Translations under genes and position numbers: made by a program | Source: Xiphias gladius | Taxonomy: Eukaryota > Chordata > Actinopteri > Istiophoriformes > Xiphiidae | NCBI RefSeq assembly: GCF_016859285.1 | Contig: NC_053412.1 | Span: 6,199,789-6,263,788, forward strand | Direction of reading: 5' to 3' | DNA length: 64,000 bases | The notes under the pieces: generated by a model | The model's input: the letters and a program-made list of their open reading frames with translations, nothing else | Database searches by the model: none | Told to the model about the DNA's origin: nothing | Part shown: positions 1 through 13,888 of the stretch, one piece after another | How the letters are laid out: each line of letters starts with the position of its first letter | Position numbering within the stretch: position 1 is the stretch's first letter

Positions 1-138
1 TAAATTATTGGAGAGGTCTATGATTTTCTGCCATTGCCCCGAAACATTCTAACAACAGATACATTAAAACCTAAAAGCTCTATTGCATTCAGATTGTCAA
101 CAAAGCAAATTCAGTTTCTTAATTACATATGTTTTCAG

Positions 139-3100
139 TCATCCTAGAGGAGATCCAGCGGACCTCATGCCAACCCAGAGAGGTGTGTGTCGAGGTCGCC
201 AAAGAATACCCAGAATCCACCAGTCAATTCTACCTCCCTCGCTGTGTGGCACTGCATCGGTGCGGTGGATGCTGCACCAACGAGGCCTTTTACTGCACGA
301 ATACAAGTCACTCGCTTGTAAACAAGACAGTAAGGGCCTGGATTCTCTTCCTTCTTTTTGGTTTTCACCCTGTTTATTTCCATGTCAGACACTTTTCATC
401 ACTCAAATCATTTAACACTCTGCTCCGTTACACGCACATACCTGTTGGTATTTTCTGCACTTACACCTCAAACTGCCTCAGGACAGAGGACAGAAACCAA
501 TCTACCCAGTTATGTAACAAGCCTGTATGTATCATATCTCATCCTACTGCAATGGGACACCTTTTGGCTGCAACTGGACATCAAGACCATACAACTCACA
601 CAGTCACGCACAGTTGTACAGTCTTTCAACAGTTACATCAAATTCTACGGCTGAAAAACTCATGACCAGTATTATTGTAATGACAGCAGCAGCAGAAACA
701 AATTTACCAAGGATTATAATCAAAGAGAAACAACTTTGTTGTTATTGTTCTCTTACACAGTGTAGTTTTGCACATAAACACACACACAAACACTTCTAAC
801 CTTCATCTCTCGTCTGTCCAGTTGATGGAACTGTCTCCACCCAGGATGGATCGCGCCGATGTCATGGTAACCTTCGTCAACCACACCTCATGCGAATGCA
901 TCTCCAAACGGCCGCTCCACTCCATCATAAGACGAGCCGTGACAGATCACCTGTGAGTGAGGGTGAAGAGTGTGTGTGTGTGTGTGCATTTACAAAAATT
1001 TCTGAGTCAGTGTTTGTTATTTCATGCATTTATAATGGGTGTGTGTATGTAGGTGTTCCCCTCCTGAAGTTCCCTGCGCCTCAGGTTCATTATGGGATCC
1101 GGTGAACTGTGTGTGTGTCTCTACGGATGCGATAAACTACTCTGAGAGAGAGACAGGTAAATTTGTTCCGTTTCTGCTGATGTATGATTAAGGGGCGCTA
1201 AGATAAATGTGAGGGTAACAAAATGATCCAAGAGGGAAGAAAGTAAAATTTCTGTTACACCAAATTCTGTTCATTTTTTCTATAATCTGTGCTCGTTGAA
1301 ATGTAAAATACCGGATACTTTGAGCTCCTGAGGCCTCTCCATCAAATCAATCAAATTACTAACAAGAGAACACTGCTTCATTTTAAGGCCAAAAAAACAG
1401 GAAACGTGTTCTCTACTGAGAGCAGCAAATCTCTAAAGCTGGCTCTATCCTGGGTCATGATCCATTACTTAACAAATAAAAAACAAGCTTTGCACTCATC
1501 AAATGCTAGAAAGTAGTGAGAATTTTGCCAAATGAAAATTAAACAAGGAATCAAAACACTCTAACTCTCCAGTATTTAAAGCAAATGTAATGTTATAGCC
1601 TCAATTAAGCGTGGAGACCGAGATTTCAAACAACTAACATGCAAATTCTAAATCAAGAAGTCTGTTCCATTAAAAAAAAAACAGGATTTACCTCATGGGT
1701 AAAATACTGCAGTCACACCAGTGTTTGGACAGTGTGATGACAACGCAGCAGGTTCAGGATGGGTCATCTGGCACAAGACAAGCAAACACAGCACCAGGTG
1801 ATTTCACTGATGGAAGTGGAAATCACCTGCTGCAGAGTGTGAAAAGTTGCACAACCTCGACCCTACACAGTGTGGAACCCCCCCACCACCACCACTGCAG
1901 TGTGGAGTACACAAATACCTAAAGCATGTTGTGAACAGATTCCAGCAGCCAGAAACATCATCCAAGGGTGATTCTTGTTGAAAAAATGTGCTTTTATTTC
2001 TAAAAGCGTGTCTCTAAAAAGTGGATTTTATTTCCCTTTTTCCTTCTGACTACTGAAGAGGAATGTGATTTCCCAGATCTGAACCGGAACGCGGTGTCAT
2101 CCAAAAGGTGGTTACACCTTCAAACCCCACTGATCAGTTTGTTTGTGGTATCAACCAGATTTCATTAAAGATATCTTCGAAAAGTAACTCCACCACCACA
2201 GCTAAACGATGATGATCATCAGGATGATTGCCTGGGCAGCAAATGAAATGATATGAAACAAATTCCCCTTGAGGGAATGTTTATTCAACTGTAACATTAG
2301 AAGCCAAAGTGTCTTTGTGGTATTTTACATGTACAGTCATGTAGTGAAGTACAGCGGCTGCCATCTTCAGCTACTTTTTATTTTTCCATCAATAAACTGA
2401 CAAACCTTTTTATTACATTCTTTTAAGGCCTGAAAATAAATGCCAATGGGAAAGAGTCTTAATGATTAGAAATACAAACTAATTTTGATATATATTAATA
2501 TTTGGGACGTGTCCCATTTACCTCTCCTGGGAACTCTCCTGGGAAACTTGTGTTTCCACAAGCAAATTTAGTGTAATAAATTAAAACAGGAAAGGTATCC
2601 TCCTCTTTGGGGCTGCACTAAGGACCACAGTTATGTGACACCTGCAAAGCTCAACCGACGACCTGAAAAAAGAAAATTCCAACCTCTTTCCAACTTTGAC
2701 CACTGACGCTGTAGCTGCTTGCCCTTCTGGCATGCATGACACAAGAGTCTACGGCCATGCGGCGCTGGTATGGCTGGAAAAAACAAAATCAACAGCAGAA
2801 AGACAAAATAAAGCTGGAAAAAAATTAAATAACATTGTTTACTTCCTTTCCATGTGGCTTCCAGATGCACTGGACTCCGGTCTGCTGGCTCTCTGTGGGC
2901 CCAACAGGGTTCTGCAGGAGTCTACCTGCGAGTGCGTCTGTCGAAACGGACTCACCGAGGACAGCTGCGATCCAGGCTGGAAACTGGACCACAACACCTG
3001 TAAGGAGGGTTTCAGTTACTGAAAATACATTAAACTATATCGTTGTTTGGAACAGAATTTACGTCTTACAGTGTGCACCACTGCCTGGACCAGCTAAGAA

Positions 3101-6100
3101 GTGTAAGTCAGGAATTTTAGGGAAGACGTAAAAAAAAAAGGAACAAATAAATGGGAGGGGATGTGAGAGAGTGTCTTAAAATTTCACTTCTGTTACATGC
3201 TATATATCCAATAGGTGCTTCTCCTGAAAAAAGGTGCCAAAGTGCTCCTCTTTTGTGTTAAGCTACGTCTTGGTTTCACAAAGACCGGTTTACTGTAAAC
3301 ACACCAAATTTTTGTGAAAGGGTTGTCAGTCTGAAAACAACCGAGCAAGATCGAGAGTGAAAGGATTAATGGATAGAGGGAAGTGTCGGGAAGTTTGTGC
3401 AAATATCCTACAAGTAAAGACATGACCACCAAAAATTTAGCCCACCAGTGCTGGCAGAGTTGCACAATTCAATTTTTGATAAAGTTTGGCTTTAATTCAT
3501 AAAATTACCTTCATGTTCTTGTCTCTCTCCCTGTTTATGTTAAACTTATTAATCTCTCAGGTGAATGCCAGTGTGAAGGTCAGGGTGAGGGGAAGTGGTG
3601 CCCTGTGGGCCAGAGGTGGGATGAAGACTTGTGTGGCTGTGTGTGTGCTGCAGATTGCCCTGGGAATCAGCCCCTGAACCCCGACACCTGCCTGTGTCAG
3701 TGCAGAGAGAGTCCACAGTCGTGTCTGCGGCAGGGCAAGAGGTTCAACCCCAACACCTGCAGGTAGGCCTACAAAGAAGATTTCAAGCCCAAGTTCCAGC
3801 AAATGTGCATCCTGCTTAAGTGTCATTGAGCTACACACTGAATTCCTCAGCTCTGCACTCTGACCTCCCTGTGGAGAGGGAGCAATGAGAGAATGGCTCC
3901 TTTGGGAGATGAAATTATCCAAAGTATCCACACTCTGGGTCTCTGCCAACCAGACCCTTAAACTTTAAGAACCCGCTCTGCTCTAAGCTAAAAAAGCCAA
4001 TAAGCAATAATAAACATTTTTGGTCATGAACGTGCTTATCTTGCTTCTGTATAGAGAACAGCATTAATCAAGTACTTTATTGTAACACTTATTAATGTTA
4101 ATGTTCATAATAATTACACTTCTCATTTACAGCAGCTGGAATTTGATGATTTCTGGTATTTCCTCTCTGGTGGCATCAAAATATTTAGCATACCCACCCC
4201 CACTTTTCTCAATCCAAGCTGTACAGTATATCACGTAAACTGCCTGACAACTGTGTGTTTATACATTCACTTTAATTCTAAAATTAGTATCCAAGTCTGG
4301 ATTCCTGCATCAGAACAGTTCCCTGGAGTAAATGGTTCCTATCTTCCTTGTTACACAGTTGCATAAAATAAAAATCCTCAGCTTGACGTAAACGCACAGT
4401 TCCACAAATTTTCCAGCTGCCCTACACGTGTCAGTGAGCTGTATGCTTTCATTGAATTGCATAAAGGTATTTACTACAGTATGTGGCTAAAGACAGCGTG
4501 ACTTGCCCGTAGAGACACCCAGTCTCTACAGACTAAAACTCCTTATAAAAGGATTTTAAGAGGGCATAAAATATGTTAGGGGCAACTGAGAGCAAGTAGG
4601 TGATGTAAAATGGTCTATGGGGCCAAAAGAAGGTCTGATCTCTTGGACAGCGATGACTATGATCAGTACATAGTGTCTCAAAACATACCACAGTTGATTT
4701 CAGAGCAAGTTTTTACTGGTTAACGAACACTTTCCTCAACGCTAATTTTGATTTTTGTGTGCTTTGATAATGCCTGCTTGTTACCTGGTGAACCATAATC
4801 TGCGGTTAGTGTGTCACTCTTTCTGTTCCACACATATGTTCTGTTTAACTGAGTTCACTCTTTAAAGCTCTAACTCACTGTTTTGAAACTGTAGCTAAGG
4901 ATATGATAGTTCCTGGTCACAGTAACTAGGTTGCTAGCAACTATTCCCATTTGTATTCCACTTGTAACTATTACATTTTAGCGAGTATTGAAGCACAATG
5001 TAAAGTTTATCAACTGTGTTTGGGGAAGATACATTCTAAATTTGTTAGAACTGTATTAAGAAGTTAAGATGACTTGTAGATTTAGAAAAAGACATAAGTC
5101 AGGTTGTGTATTATCTGAACACAGCCAACTCTCCACTGGACCGCTAAAGGATAAAGGAGATTTGTGATCTACCTCTGAATTCTCTGCAGCTCAAAAGCAA
5201 AATTTCTGTGCGTGAGTTCATCCTGAGTTACCTGAACCAGTGGCTTATACTGGGAGAACTGGATCCTGTGTGCTGTGCTGCTCGGCCTGGTTGGTTCTTG
5301 GGATACTACCACAAGTCTTAGAACTGGGAGCTCTGCTAGAGGAAGAGGAAAAGATTGAGAACCAGAGCTTTGAGAGAAAGGCAGCAAGTGAAATCTCAAT
5401 GGACATGTCAAACATTCCAAACTTGAAAAAGAAAAACTTCCTTCCTCCATGTTCTTTCACATGTTTCCATATGACCTTTTATGGAAACGGGGCGTCCTAA
5501 ACATTCAACCATGGACTCAGCTGCGTGTGCATGTTTTGCATGCGTGTTGCGGTTCCCACAGCCAGCATGCAAGAGATCACTCTTCCTCTGAACCCAGAGG
5601 CCTGCAGAGACAGACAGGGAGACTGGGTGAGCTTAATGACAGTGAGCAGAACAGCCATCGGACAGGCGGGCAGGCTCAGAGACAGATGGAGTGACAGGCA
5701 CAAAGAAAAACACATACTATAAGCAGACATTAGCCTTGAAATGAATGATTTCTAATCATGGCTTTACACATATGGGAAAGTTCACAGAAATACGCACAAG
5801 TGACCTTTGATGGCAGAGTTCAGCTGCAGAGGGCCAAAAAAATAAGCCCTTTACTCAAACTAAGAATTACATTTCCTTGGTTGTGAAGTTGCAAGCCCCC
5901 ATTTTGACCCAATTTTGTTTTTCCATGTATTTGTTGGGGGTTTTCTTACCTAGAAAACCTAAGTAAAATTCAAATATTTTACAGCTTGAAGTTCCAAATT
6001 CAGTAATCTTCATACGTAATCTAGATATAAAGGAAGTGTTTACTAAGTGTAGATCCGCACATCTATGAATTAAAATAGGTTGCAATACACAAACTGGTTT

Positions 6101-7649
6101 TTAGTAGAGATTAGTTGTTACCGAAGCTAGACAAATATTTACAACCACTAATCTAATTACCATGTGTAGCTGTTGCAAAGCTAACTGAACTAGCGATAGC
6201 TCATTGATAAAATCTAAAGTTAGCTTGTAAATTTATGACCGTTTAGTAGGAAGAGCAATATAGGTTACTGATGAAATTAAATGGTTTACATATCTTACCA
6301 GACACTTGATAAAACACTTTAATAATTTAATACGTCACATTTCACAAAAACTACCCAACCTACCTCAATTTATAAAACGTCAAATTACCAAATAAGGTTA
6401 GCTAGGCTAGCATAATCAGATATTTCCCATTTCATTCTCAGCTGCAGGTAGTATACTACCCTACACAGCCACTTAAATCTGAAGTTACTACAAACCCCAG
6501 CAAAAGATTAAACCCAACACTCAAAACAAAAGAGCCAAATCCAAGTAAAGCTAGCTGGGGATACAGCCATGGCTAAAGCTATATTTACTCACTTTTCCCC
6601 CAATCTCTCTCCTGTAATTCAAATATATCACTTCAGATGAACCAACACCTGGGTAATTTACTTAATCTTATCTTAATATTATGTTATCCCACATAAATAA
6701 GGCAATATCTCCAGTAATGTAATATAAAAACCTAGCCTAGCTTAGCAGAGTAGCAGAGATAACTACTGCAATCTTTTGATTTTAGTGGAATTTACAATCG
6801 GGTGTGGTTAAGCTGCCTTTCAATCAAAAATTTACATGTAATAAATTGTAGATTTATTTATTATATTGATTTCATGAGGTTATTAACCAATTGTGGACGG
6901 AAATTTGAGGAAACTTACGGGTAACTGGTACAACCCAATCCAGCTCTTCGATACAGACAGGGCAGTGTGGGACAATATTATTCACTCCATCATTCTATTC
7001 ATTGTTTTGTCTATTTCTTGGTTTGACTCAACATCTGGTCACAGGAGGTGGCACACAGAAGACCATACACCTACTGTGATTTTGAAAAAGGAGAGTTCCC
7101 AGAATTTGGCTTTATTCCTGCCCTCTCTGGAGAAATACTCCCTCTTTTTCTCACACACAGAATCTTTTGATGCACACGCAAACAAAACTTGGATCAGGGT
7201 TTATCCAGAAGGGATGTGGAGATCTGAATTATCAATAGAATGCATGCCAAGAGAACATAATCTCCCCTGTGTCTTCATTTTATTTCTCCTCTGTTCTCCT
7301 CAACCTCACCCCTTTTTCCCTCTACAATCTCTCAAAAATCTTTCTCCTTATACCTCTCTCTCTCTCCTCTTTTTTCATTCTGCTCTCTATCTTTTTTCCC
7401 TCATGCACTTTCATTCTAATTTCCTCTCTTTTCTGTCTTTTTTCCTACTTCGGCTCCCTCTTTTCATCTTCCTCTTGATCTTGCTTTTTCTGGCTTCCCC
7501 TCCCCCCCATCTCCCTCCTCCTTCTCCATCTGTCTAGTTGTTACAGGTTGCCTTGCAGAAATCCCAGGCGTGTGTGCCCATCCGGCTTTTACTACAGCCA
7601 CCAAGTCTGCCAGTGCATCCCCAACTACATGAGGCCTGAGTGGAATTAA
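139..7649 (+). CDS. vegfc: Vascular endothelial growth factor C-like, 3' six coding exons (partial)
   Basis: Secreted growth factor of the VEGF-C/D subfamily, which acts on VEGFR-3/VEGFR-2 in lymphatic and vascular growth. Exons seen: 139-329, 822-952, 1053-1156, 2865-2999, 3561-3762 and 7538-7649 (TAA at 7647-7649); all junctions have AG/GT ends and matching phase. The first two exons carry the cystine-knot VEGF domain, with CQPREVC, RCGGCC and NHTSCECIS. They are followed by HSIIRRA, which matches the VEGF-C C-terminal processing site HSIIRR/S. The remaining exons encode the cysteine-rich silk-homology tail: CGPNRVLQESTCECVC, CPGNQPLNPDTCLCQC, then a last exon ending YMRPEWN. The number of Balbiani-ring-type repeats and the ending fit VEGF-C better than VEGF-D. 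Signal peptide and propeptide exons lie left of base 1. The last intron is 3.8 kb while the second is only 100 bases. Which teleost VEGF-C/D paralogue this is remains inferred. Confidence 0.85.
1157..2864 (+). other. vegfc intron, no other gene seen
   Basis: AT-rich intron between the third and fourth vegfc exons in the window. Short open frames here, for example around 1695-1922, have no conserved motif or supporting splice structure. An 11-base inverted repeat (1795-1805 against 1819-1829) is the only local structure noticed. Confidence 0.6.
3763..7537 (+). other. vegfc last intron, no other gene seen
   Basis: A 3.8 kb intron of AT-rich unique-looking sequence. No exon, RNA gene or recognisable transposon was found. 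Its last 270 bases form the pyrimidine-rich tract listed separately. Confidence 0.55.
7262..7530 (+). repeat. Long pyrimidine-rich tract before the vegfc last exon
   Basis: About 270 bases that are very largely C and T run up to the acceptor at 7537. A normal polypyrimidine tract is 15-40 bases. The open frame through it (Phe/Leu/Ser-rich) is a composition effect, not a gene. Confidence 0.75.
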
Positions 7650-10410
7650 CCAATCGCAGGCAGACAGCGGACACCACCATTTATTGCACTTTGACGTGAG
7701 GCTTCAAACTTTTTTTTGGCCTGAAAACAAAGGAGCAAAATGGCAGAAGTGCCTCTCGACAGGAGGGCAGGAAGGAGCAACTACACATTTACATGTATTG
7801 GGCTACATCAGACTACAACCAGTACTTGGAGGAGTTTTAATAATGCGGTCTGTGCACTGACACTCTTCCGAAAAAGCTAAATACCATAGTGCAGGATGGG
7901 AGTGCTTCCCAGTGAAACAGAAAGTCCAAAACAGCCACCCATAGGTGGCAAAACCTGTAAAACGAAGAGGAAATGAGGAGAGATATATGACATTCTGGGA
8001 CACTTTCTGTCAGTGTCCATCTGCTGGCCTCCTTCCCATTGCTAACAACATGATCTTGACTGGAAACAACCAATTACACCTGGAGACTGCCTAAAAGCTT
8101 GACAGCAAGGGCGGGATGGACCAATAAGACCCTGAGCCAGCATTCGTCTCCGCTGCGACGTGTTCGAGCAAGCAAAATCAACCACTGATCCGCTGCAAAG
8201 CCACCGCTCACAACTGTGTGAAATGGAAAGTGGAATAAGATAATAACACACCAGACTCCATGCTTTTCTAGATTAAATTGGCTGTAGGGTACTTCACACT
8301 GTGGCAGCATTGAGTCATGAGATATTTGAAAGGTTGAAGGATTTGTTTTGCAGAATTCATGTAATGTGATGAGGCTGGGACCTTATATTCCGTCTTTTAG
8401 TACAGTAGGAAATGGTGACAGATTCTTGTGGTGGTCCATTCAAAGCATCAGAAACTATTTCCAACTCTAGATTTTATCTGTGGGGAACAAATAGTGTCCA
8501 TTGCTTCTATACTGAAAGGGATGGAGTGAATCTCTTATTGCAGCTCAGTTTTTTTTTTTTTTTTTTATTTAGGCTCATGATAAAAATGTCTTTTTACATT
8601 AAAGCCTTACCTGGTGCAGCTTCCATCATTTTTTTTTTAAGAGAGCAAAGGTTTAATGCCAGAGCCAGTTTAATTAAACGCTAATATAAACACTCCCAAC
8701 AGTTATTATATCTTCCAGTTTCTACTTGCCCCTACTGCAGCGCTGCTCTTTGAAGATTTCCTTCATACATGGCTGAATCCATTGCAGTGGATGTTAACAC
8801 TTGGGTACAGTTCTGAGTCTTCTACTAATTTAACTTTACACGTTCTATGTAATATATTTTGTAAATATTTAAATCCTTTTCATATTTAAAACAGTGATAT
8901 TTTAAAGGTGGAATCGTGTAGATGTAAAATACTGTATTTAAGTCACTATCATAACTAAAAAATATTGTTTTGGAATGAAACTATTTACATGTCTTCGTAC
9001 TCCAGTAGTTTTAATTACTACGGAGAAATTGAATTATGTTTTTAATTGTCCATTTTGCCTGCACTGCAAAAGATTCATTTTAACGGTTCATTTAGACACC
9101 TTAGCTTCAAAAAGCTATGATCTTTCGGCTCAAACATACACAAAAATGTTAAGATGAAGATTTATTGCAGTGTAGAAATGATTGTATTGTTTGTGCTATA
9201 TGGATGTAGAAAAAAAATGAAATTCTTTTCTCATGCTATGATTGAATATTTAAAGTAGTTTTGAGGTATTGATTAAAAGCCTTGTCAGACTGACACGCTT
9301 AGTGTCCCTGTTTTGTTCATGTTGAATGTTACGGCGCTTTTTTGAGGATGAACTAGAGACGACAACCTGTGAGGGATAGAGAAGCAGCTACTGTATGTTA
9401 TAGTCACAATATTGAGAGCAGAACCCTCTTTTAATAATTTTATCATGTTAAGCTCGATAACATTAAATGCATAAAACATACCTGTTACCACTATCAGGAC
9501 GTAACCGGGATTTCGGAAATGTTGAGGGCAATGTTTGACTGTCCACTAACCAAAGTCTGTGAAATCTCCACAGTATTTAAAAAAAAACAAAAACACAATT
9601 TCACATTTTATTTTGTCATTTAAAGCAATACTGTGTTACTTTTGCTGAACAACGGCCGCTGTGGCTCCAAGTGACTATAAGGAGAGTTGCTGAATACTGA
9701 ACGACTGGAAGTACTGTTTATCATTCAGCAAAAATGCTAAGCTACTGTAACAACAGCACAAGCGGAGAAGAGTCATTAAGTCTGCTAACCAAGTTTACCT
9801 AAAGTTTGCCTACATCAGTGATTTGTGCTATGGTTAAACCAGACACACTAGGCTGTAGCAGCGAAAAACCCCTGAATGTAAGGAATTGAGCTATGGTTTA
9901 TTTCGCTGTCTATGAATTCAACTTCTCTTTTGTAACGTGAACTATGTGTTATTTTTTAAAGTTAGTCTCATTTTAGCTGCTCGGTTATATTTTCTGTAAA
10001 TTTGATCTCCCTGGTCCTGTGGCAGCCACGTACATTTTGGTGGAGAATACCACATACCTTTCATTTTATTTTAATTCACGTTTTGCATAAAAACAGTCAA
10101 ATTTAGACTAAAAAAAATAGAATCAACTATTCAAAAAAAAAAAAAAAAACCCAATACATATCATATTTCTGTTACCATGAAATGTAAATCCTCTGCATGG
10201 CATCATAAACCAAATTTCCTGAAATATTACACAATAATACAACAATAATAATAATAGATTACATGAATAAAAAATGTGTTACTGGTCCTTTAAAGAGCCA
10301 ACTGCATGTAAATTCTCTGGAAACTACAGGATGACAAATACATTACGTTGCTCATGTTTCAAATGACAATTCAGTGGGAAAAAAAAAAAAACCTTCACCC
10401 CCTCGGCACG

Positions 10411-10414
<4 letters not shown>

Positions 10415-10458
<44 letters not shown>
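10415..10458. repeat. (CA)n microsatellite
   Basis: Uninterrupted CA dinucleotides of about 22 units in the vegfc/znf654 spacer. Confidence 0.95.
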
Positions 10459-10462
<4 letters not shown>

Positions 10463-11433
10463 CCTGTGAATGGAAACTTGACTCGTCCTGTGGTATCCTA
10501 TTTCTTCTTCCCCCTACTTTTTGGCCGTTTCCATTTCCCTCTGTCTACCACGATAAACAATATTGACTCAGATGGAAAATACAGTGATCTCGCTTCTGTC
10601 TGGTCCCTGTGACTGTCTGCCTGCTGTGCAGCCTCAACGGTTATGCGTCTGCATCATTAGCTGACACCAGTGACTAACGGCTGAACGGTAATGAATAACA
10701 TCCAAACCAGAAAGCTCCAGCTACCTAAAGCATTTTTAAACTATGACTATTTTTGAACAGCTGTGCTAAATCAAGAGCTGAGACCAGGCAGGGTTTACAT
10801 TTTGGCTGCTCTCCTGACAATGACAGGCAGAAATAGGATTTGTTTCACAGTAATACTACATGCCATTCTCTAGATAGTGTGCTCACATTGCAGGAAAATT
10901 ACCCCGAAATGTCTGTGAAGTTTCAGGCAGAGAGAGTCTGGGCCTGAGGGTACAGTCAGTCTTCTGAGTGCAGCTGCGGGCTCAGTTCCTTGTCAGATCA
11001 GAAGTGGTCATTAAAAGTAAAGTCAATGTCATTTAATGAAGACTGTCTAATAAATATTCTTGTTTAAATATTCCCGTTATATACCTACAACGGGTATATT
11101 TCAGATATCAAATCGTCAAACTCTTCACAATGAAGGTCAAACATTGAAGTTAAGTTAGAAAAAAGAAAAACAGATTTTTGAATGGGGGGGGGGGGACTTA
11201 GTCTGGACTTGCACTCCTTCCCGTACTCCTGCACCACCGATTTTCACTACTGTCACATGAAAATACTCAGAACTTCGGTATTGAAACCAAAACACTCTGG
11301 TGCGTGTGCATTTTAAAGAGCTGCGAGCACTGACAGCTAAGGATTTAAAATAGGAAAAAAAAGAAAAAAGGTCTCTTGACAACTGCACTCATTTAAGACG
11401 GCAATTTGTGTACTGGATAAAAACATGAAGTCT

Positions 11434-11439
11434 TTTATT
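11434..11439 (-). terminator. Candidate polyadenylation signal for znf654
   Basis: TTTATT on the plus strand is AATAAA on the minus strand. It would give a 3' UTR of about 2.4 kb. Other minus-strand AATAAA hexamers lie closer to the stop codon, for example near 13793, so the choice is uncertain. Confidence 0.3.
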
Positions 11440-13888
11440 GCCAGGTTCTTCACACTTGGCAATAGGGTTCTCCTCCTCGCTGCTTTTATCTTTTAAGTAG
11501 CTTCACGTGTTGGCTTGCAAAGCTTTTGTGAGCTGAGATAAGCCAAAGTGCGGCAAAGGTGAGGATTAATCTTGTCAGTCTTCTGAGTCTTCATTGGTGT
11601 ACTTGGGACATAATTTAGTATTTTCGTCCTCTGCAGCCCAGTGCACTGACACGTTCTATTTCCTAATGTTGGAGTAATCTGCTCATTCCTCAGATAAAAA
11701 CGTGCACTTCTCTGGTATATTGGTTACCACTGTAAAGCCAGGAGAATAGAAGCCATTTGAAATAAGTTTTATTTTTAATTCAAGAACAAAATATAAACCC
11801 GGCTCCAACATCCCCTTATATAATAAGCCGTTGAAACTCTTCAAATATTTACAAAAGATAGAAAATAAAACATAAATAAATATAACCTGCTGCTGCTCAT
11901 GAAAGACTGGTGCGGCCTCCCAGTAACATTTAAAACTGTGGTAGTTTGACTGCCACATCTCCGTTCCTCTCTGAATTAATCCTGAAAGAGAACATTCACC
12001 CTACAAGAGGAATCACATGTTTCTAGGGTCTTGGACAGTTCAGTAAAGATAAAAATGAAAAATCTATATTGAAGTGAGAAAATAGAATATGAGCCAGAAT
12101 GTCAGCTGCTCCACTGACGGCGAATAATTGACAGAACATGATCAGTGACAGAATCCAGCAAAAATATTAGTGGGATACTGGCACATTTTGTGGGTGGCAG
12201 TTGTTATTGCTGAAGGAAATACAGCTAGATGGATGTGACTGGAAGTGAAAGCATTTCTTGAGGCTGTACAGTGATAAATGCAGTGGAGCAACTGTGTATG
12301 TATAAATCTGTCTGTTGCAAAAAAGCAAACAATATCATCTTGTGTTTAGTAAGAGGAAGAAAAGGAATCTGTTTAACACAATGAAGAGCTTCGGATTGGT
12401 GCACACTGACCCCTACTGGTTACTCATTATGAGGACAAGCAGCACAGACCTAACCAACCCCTTGGGGCAACTTTGTATAAGAAATACAATTAGTATTTAA
12501 ACAAGGATTCTACATAAAAACATCCCAAAAAAAAAAAAAAAGACTCTGATACAGCAATCTTACAACTTTCAAAGTTTAGACTCTGTCTACACTATGTTTG
12601 TAACCTTAGGATGTTAAAATAGCATGAACTTTGAACGCTTATTTCATTGTACAATTCGCATCACTTGGAGTTTAAGAAGAAAAAAAATTAACAGAATATC
12701 TTATGAGAAGAGTGCAAAAAGCAAACAATGTCATTTTATGGCTTACTGATGTGAAAAATATGTATCCTAGTGATAGCAGGAGCAGCCTCGTCATCTAGCG
12801 TCAGTCTTTTCACAGCTTTCAAGAGTCCAGTCTTTAAGCCACAGTGCTTAATCTCCATACCAGGTGAAGCAGCTGGAAACAGCACGGCGCTTCCAGAGCA
12901 GGCACTTCAGTACTAGCTGTTCTGCTAACAGTCTGACTGGGATTCAGTTCAGTAGTCTTTTTATTGATTGGTTATTGGATGTGTTCTGGCCGCTGCCGGG
13001 CCTTGCGTTACAGGCACGCACCGCAGCAGAAGTCAGGTAACCCTTTCAAGTTCTCGGCCTCCTCTCAGAACTCCTGACGCATGAGTCTTTGCCCGAAAGT
13101 AACCAACGAGTCATTTAGACAGCACTGATCTGTTGAGGTACAATCCGTTCAGGGGCCTCATGCAGGTCCACAGGTAAGTCTATTATGCCTCCGAGATGAC
13201 AATCCATTTCGACTTAGGTAGACCTGTTCAACTGTTGCCTGAAACAGAATAAAACAAAAGAAAGAGAATAATGACACAGCTACAGATGTTTTAACAAATT
13301 TAACTTCTCTTGCTGCAGAGTGTTGGCTACACAGGAGGCATAGCGGGAGCAGCAACGTTAGCAAAGCAGCGGCTGCTTCAAGTCATTCGTGTAGCCTGTG
13401 TAGGCGGCCAGACTGATTCAAATAGGAGTGAATCTGTTTGACCAGACAAAATTAAAACACGGTTGAAAAGCTTTGTGTGTAGACAAAACAGGTTACTTCA
13501 AGTCTGTGTGTAGTGTCTTTTAGAGTGAGTCAGCCCTACAAGTTCGTAGCCCAGTTAAATCTAGTGGAATTTTTCGAGTTGATGAATGAAAAAAAAAAAA
13601 AAAAAAAATCTGACAGCAAAGAAAATTATACCAGCTGCTTCCAAGAGCCTGACAAGACGAGTGTGAGAGTATGTGACTGATAAGCAAGAAACATACGGAG
13701 AACTTGTGTTAGGCTTTAATGAAAGTGTTTAACGCTTCATTTTACCAGAGAAAAGACTAAAAGTATGAGGACCATCGTATTGTTGGACTAATTTTATTTT
13801 GTTTCTCAACATCGGATCAACACGGTATTCTCAATGTCCAAGCATGCTGTATTGACACTTTCCATGTGAACTCATCAATAATAAAGGC

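Larger units (their letters stand above)
7650..13888. other. Convergent spacer: vegfc 3' UTR and znf654 3' UTR
   Basis: No coding exon was found here apart from a possible alternative last exon of znf654 near 13238. The left part is presumably the vegfc 3' UTR; ATTAAA-type signals occur on the plus strand, for example near 9272. The right part is probably the znf654 3' UTR on the minus strand. It contains runs of A or T and a CA microsatellite. Transcript ends are inferred and not fixed by the sequence. Confidence 0.5.

Noticed and set aside
1695-1922. 75-codon open frame on plus within vegfc intron
   Set aside because: Low-complexity Gln/Ser/His product and no splice support.
5169-5730. Several overlapping short open frames on both strands
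   Set aside because: No family resemblance and no consistent exon boundaries; inside the last vegfc intron.
6893-7537. 214-codon open frame on plus
   Set aside because: Its second half is the pyrimidine tract and the first half has no conserved sequence. It runs straight into a vegfc acceptor.
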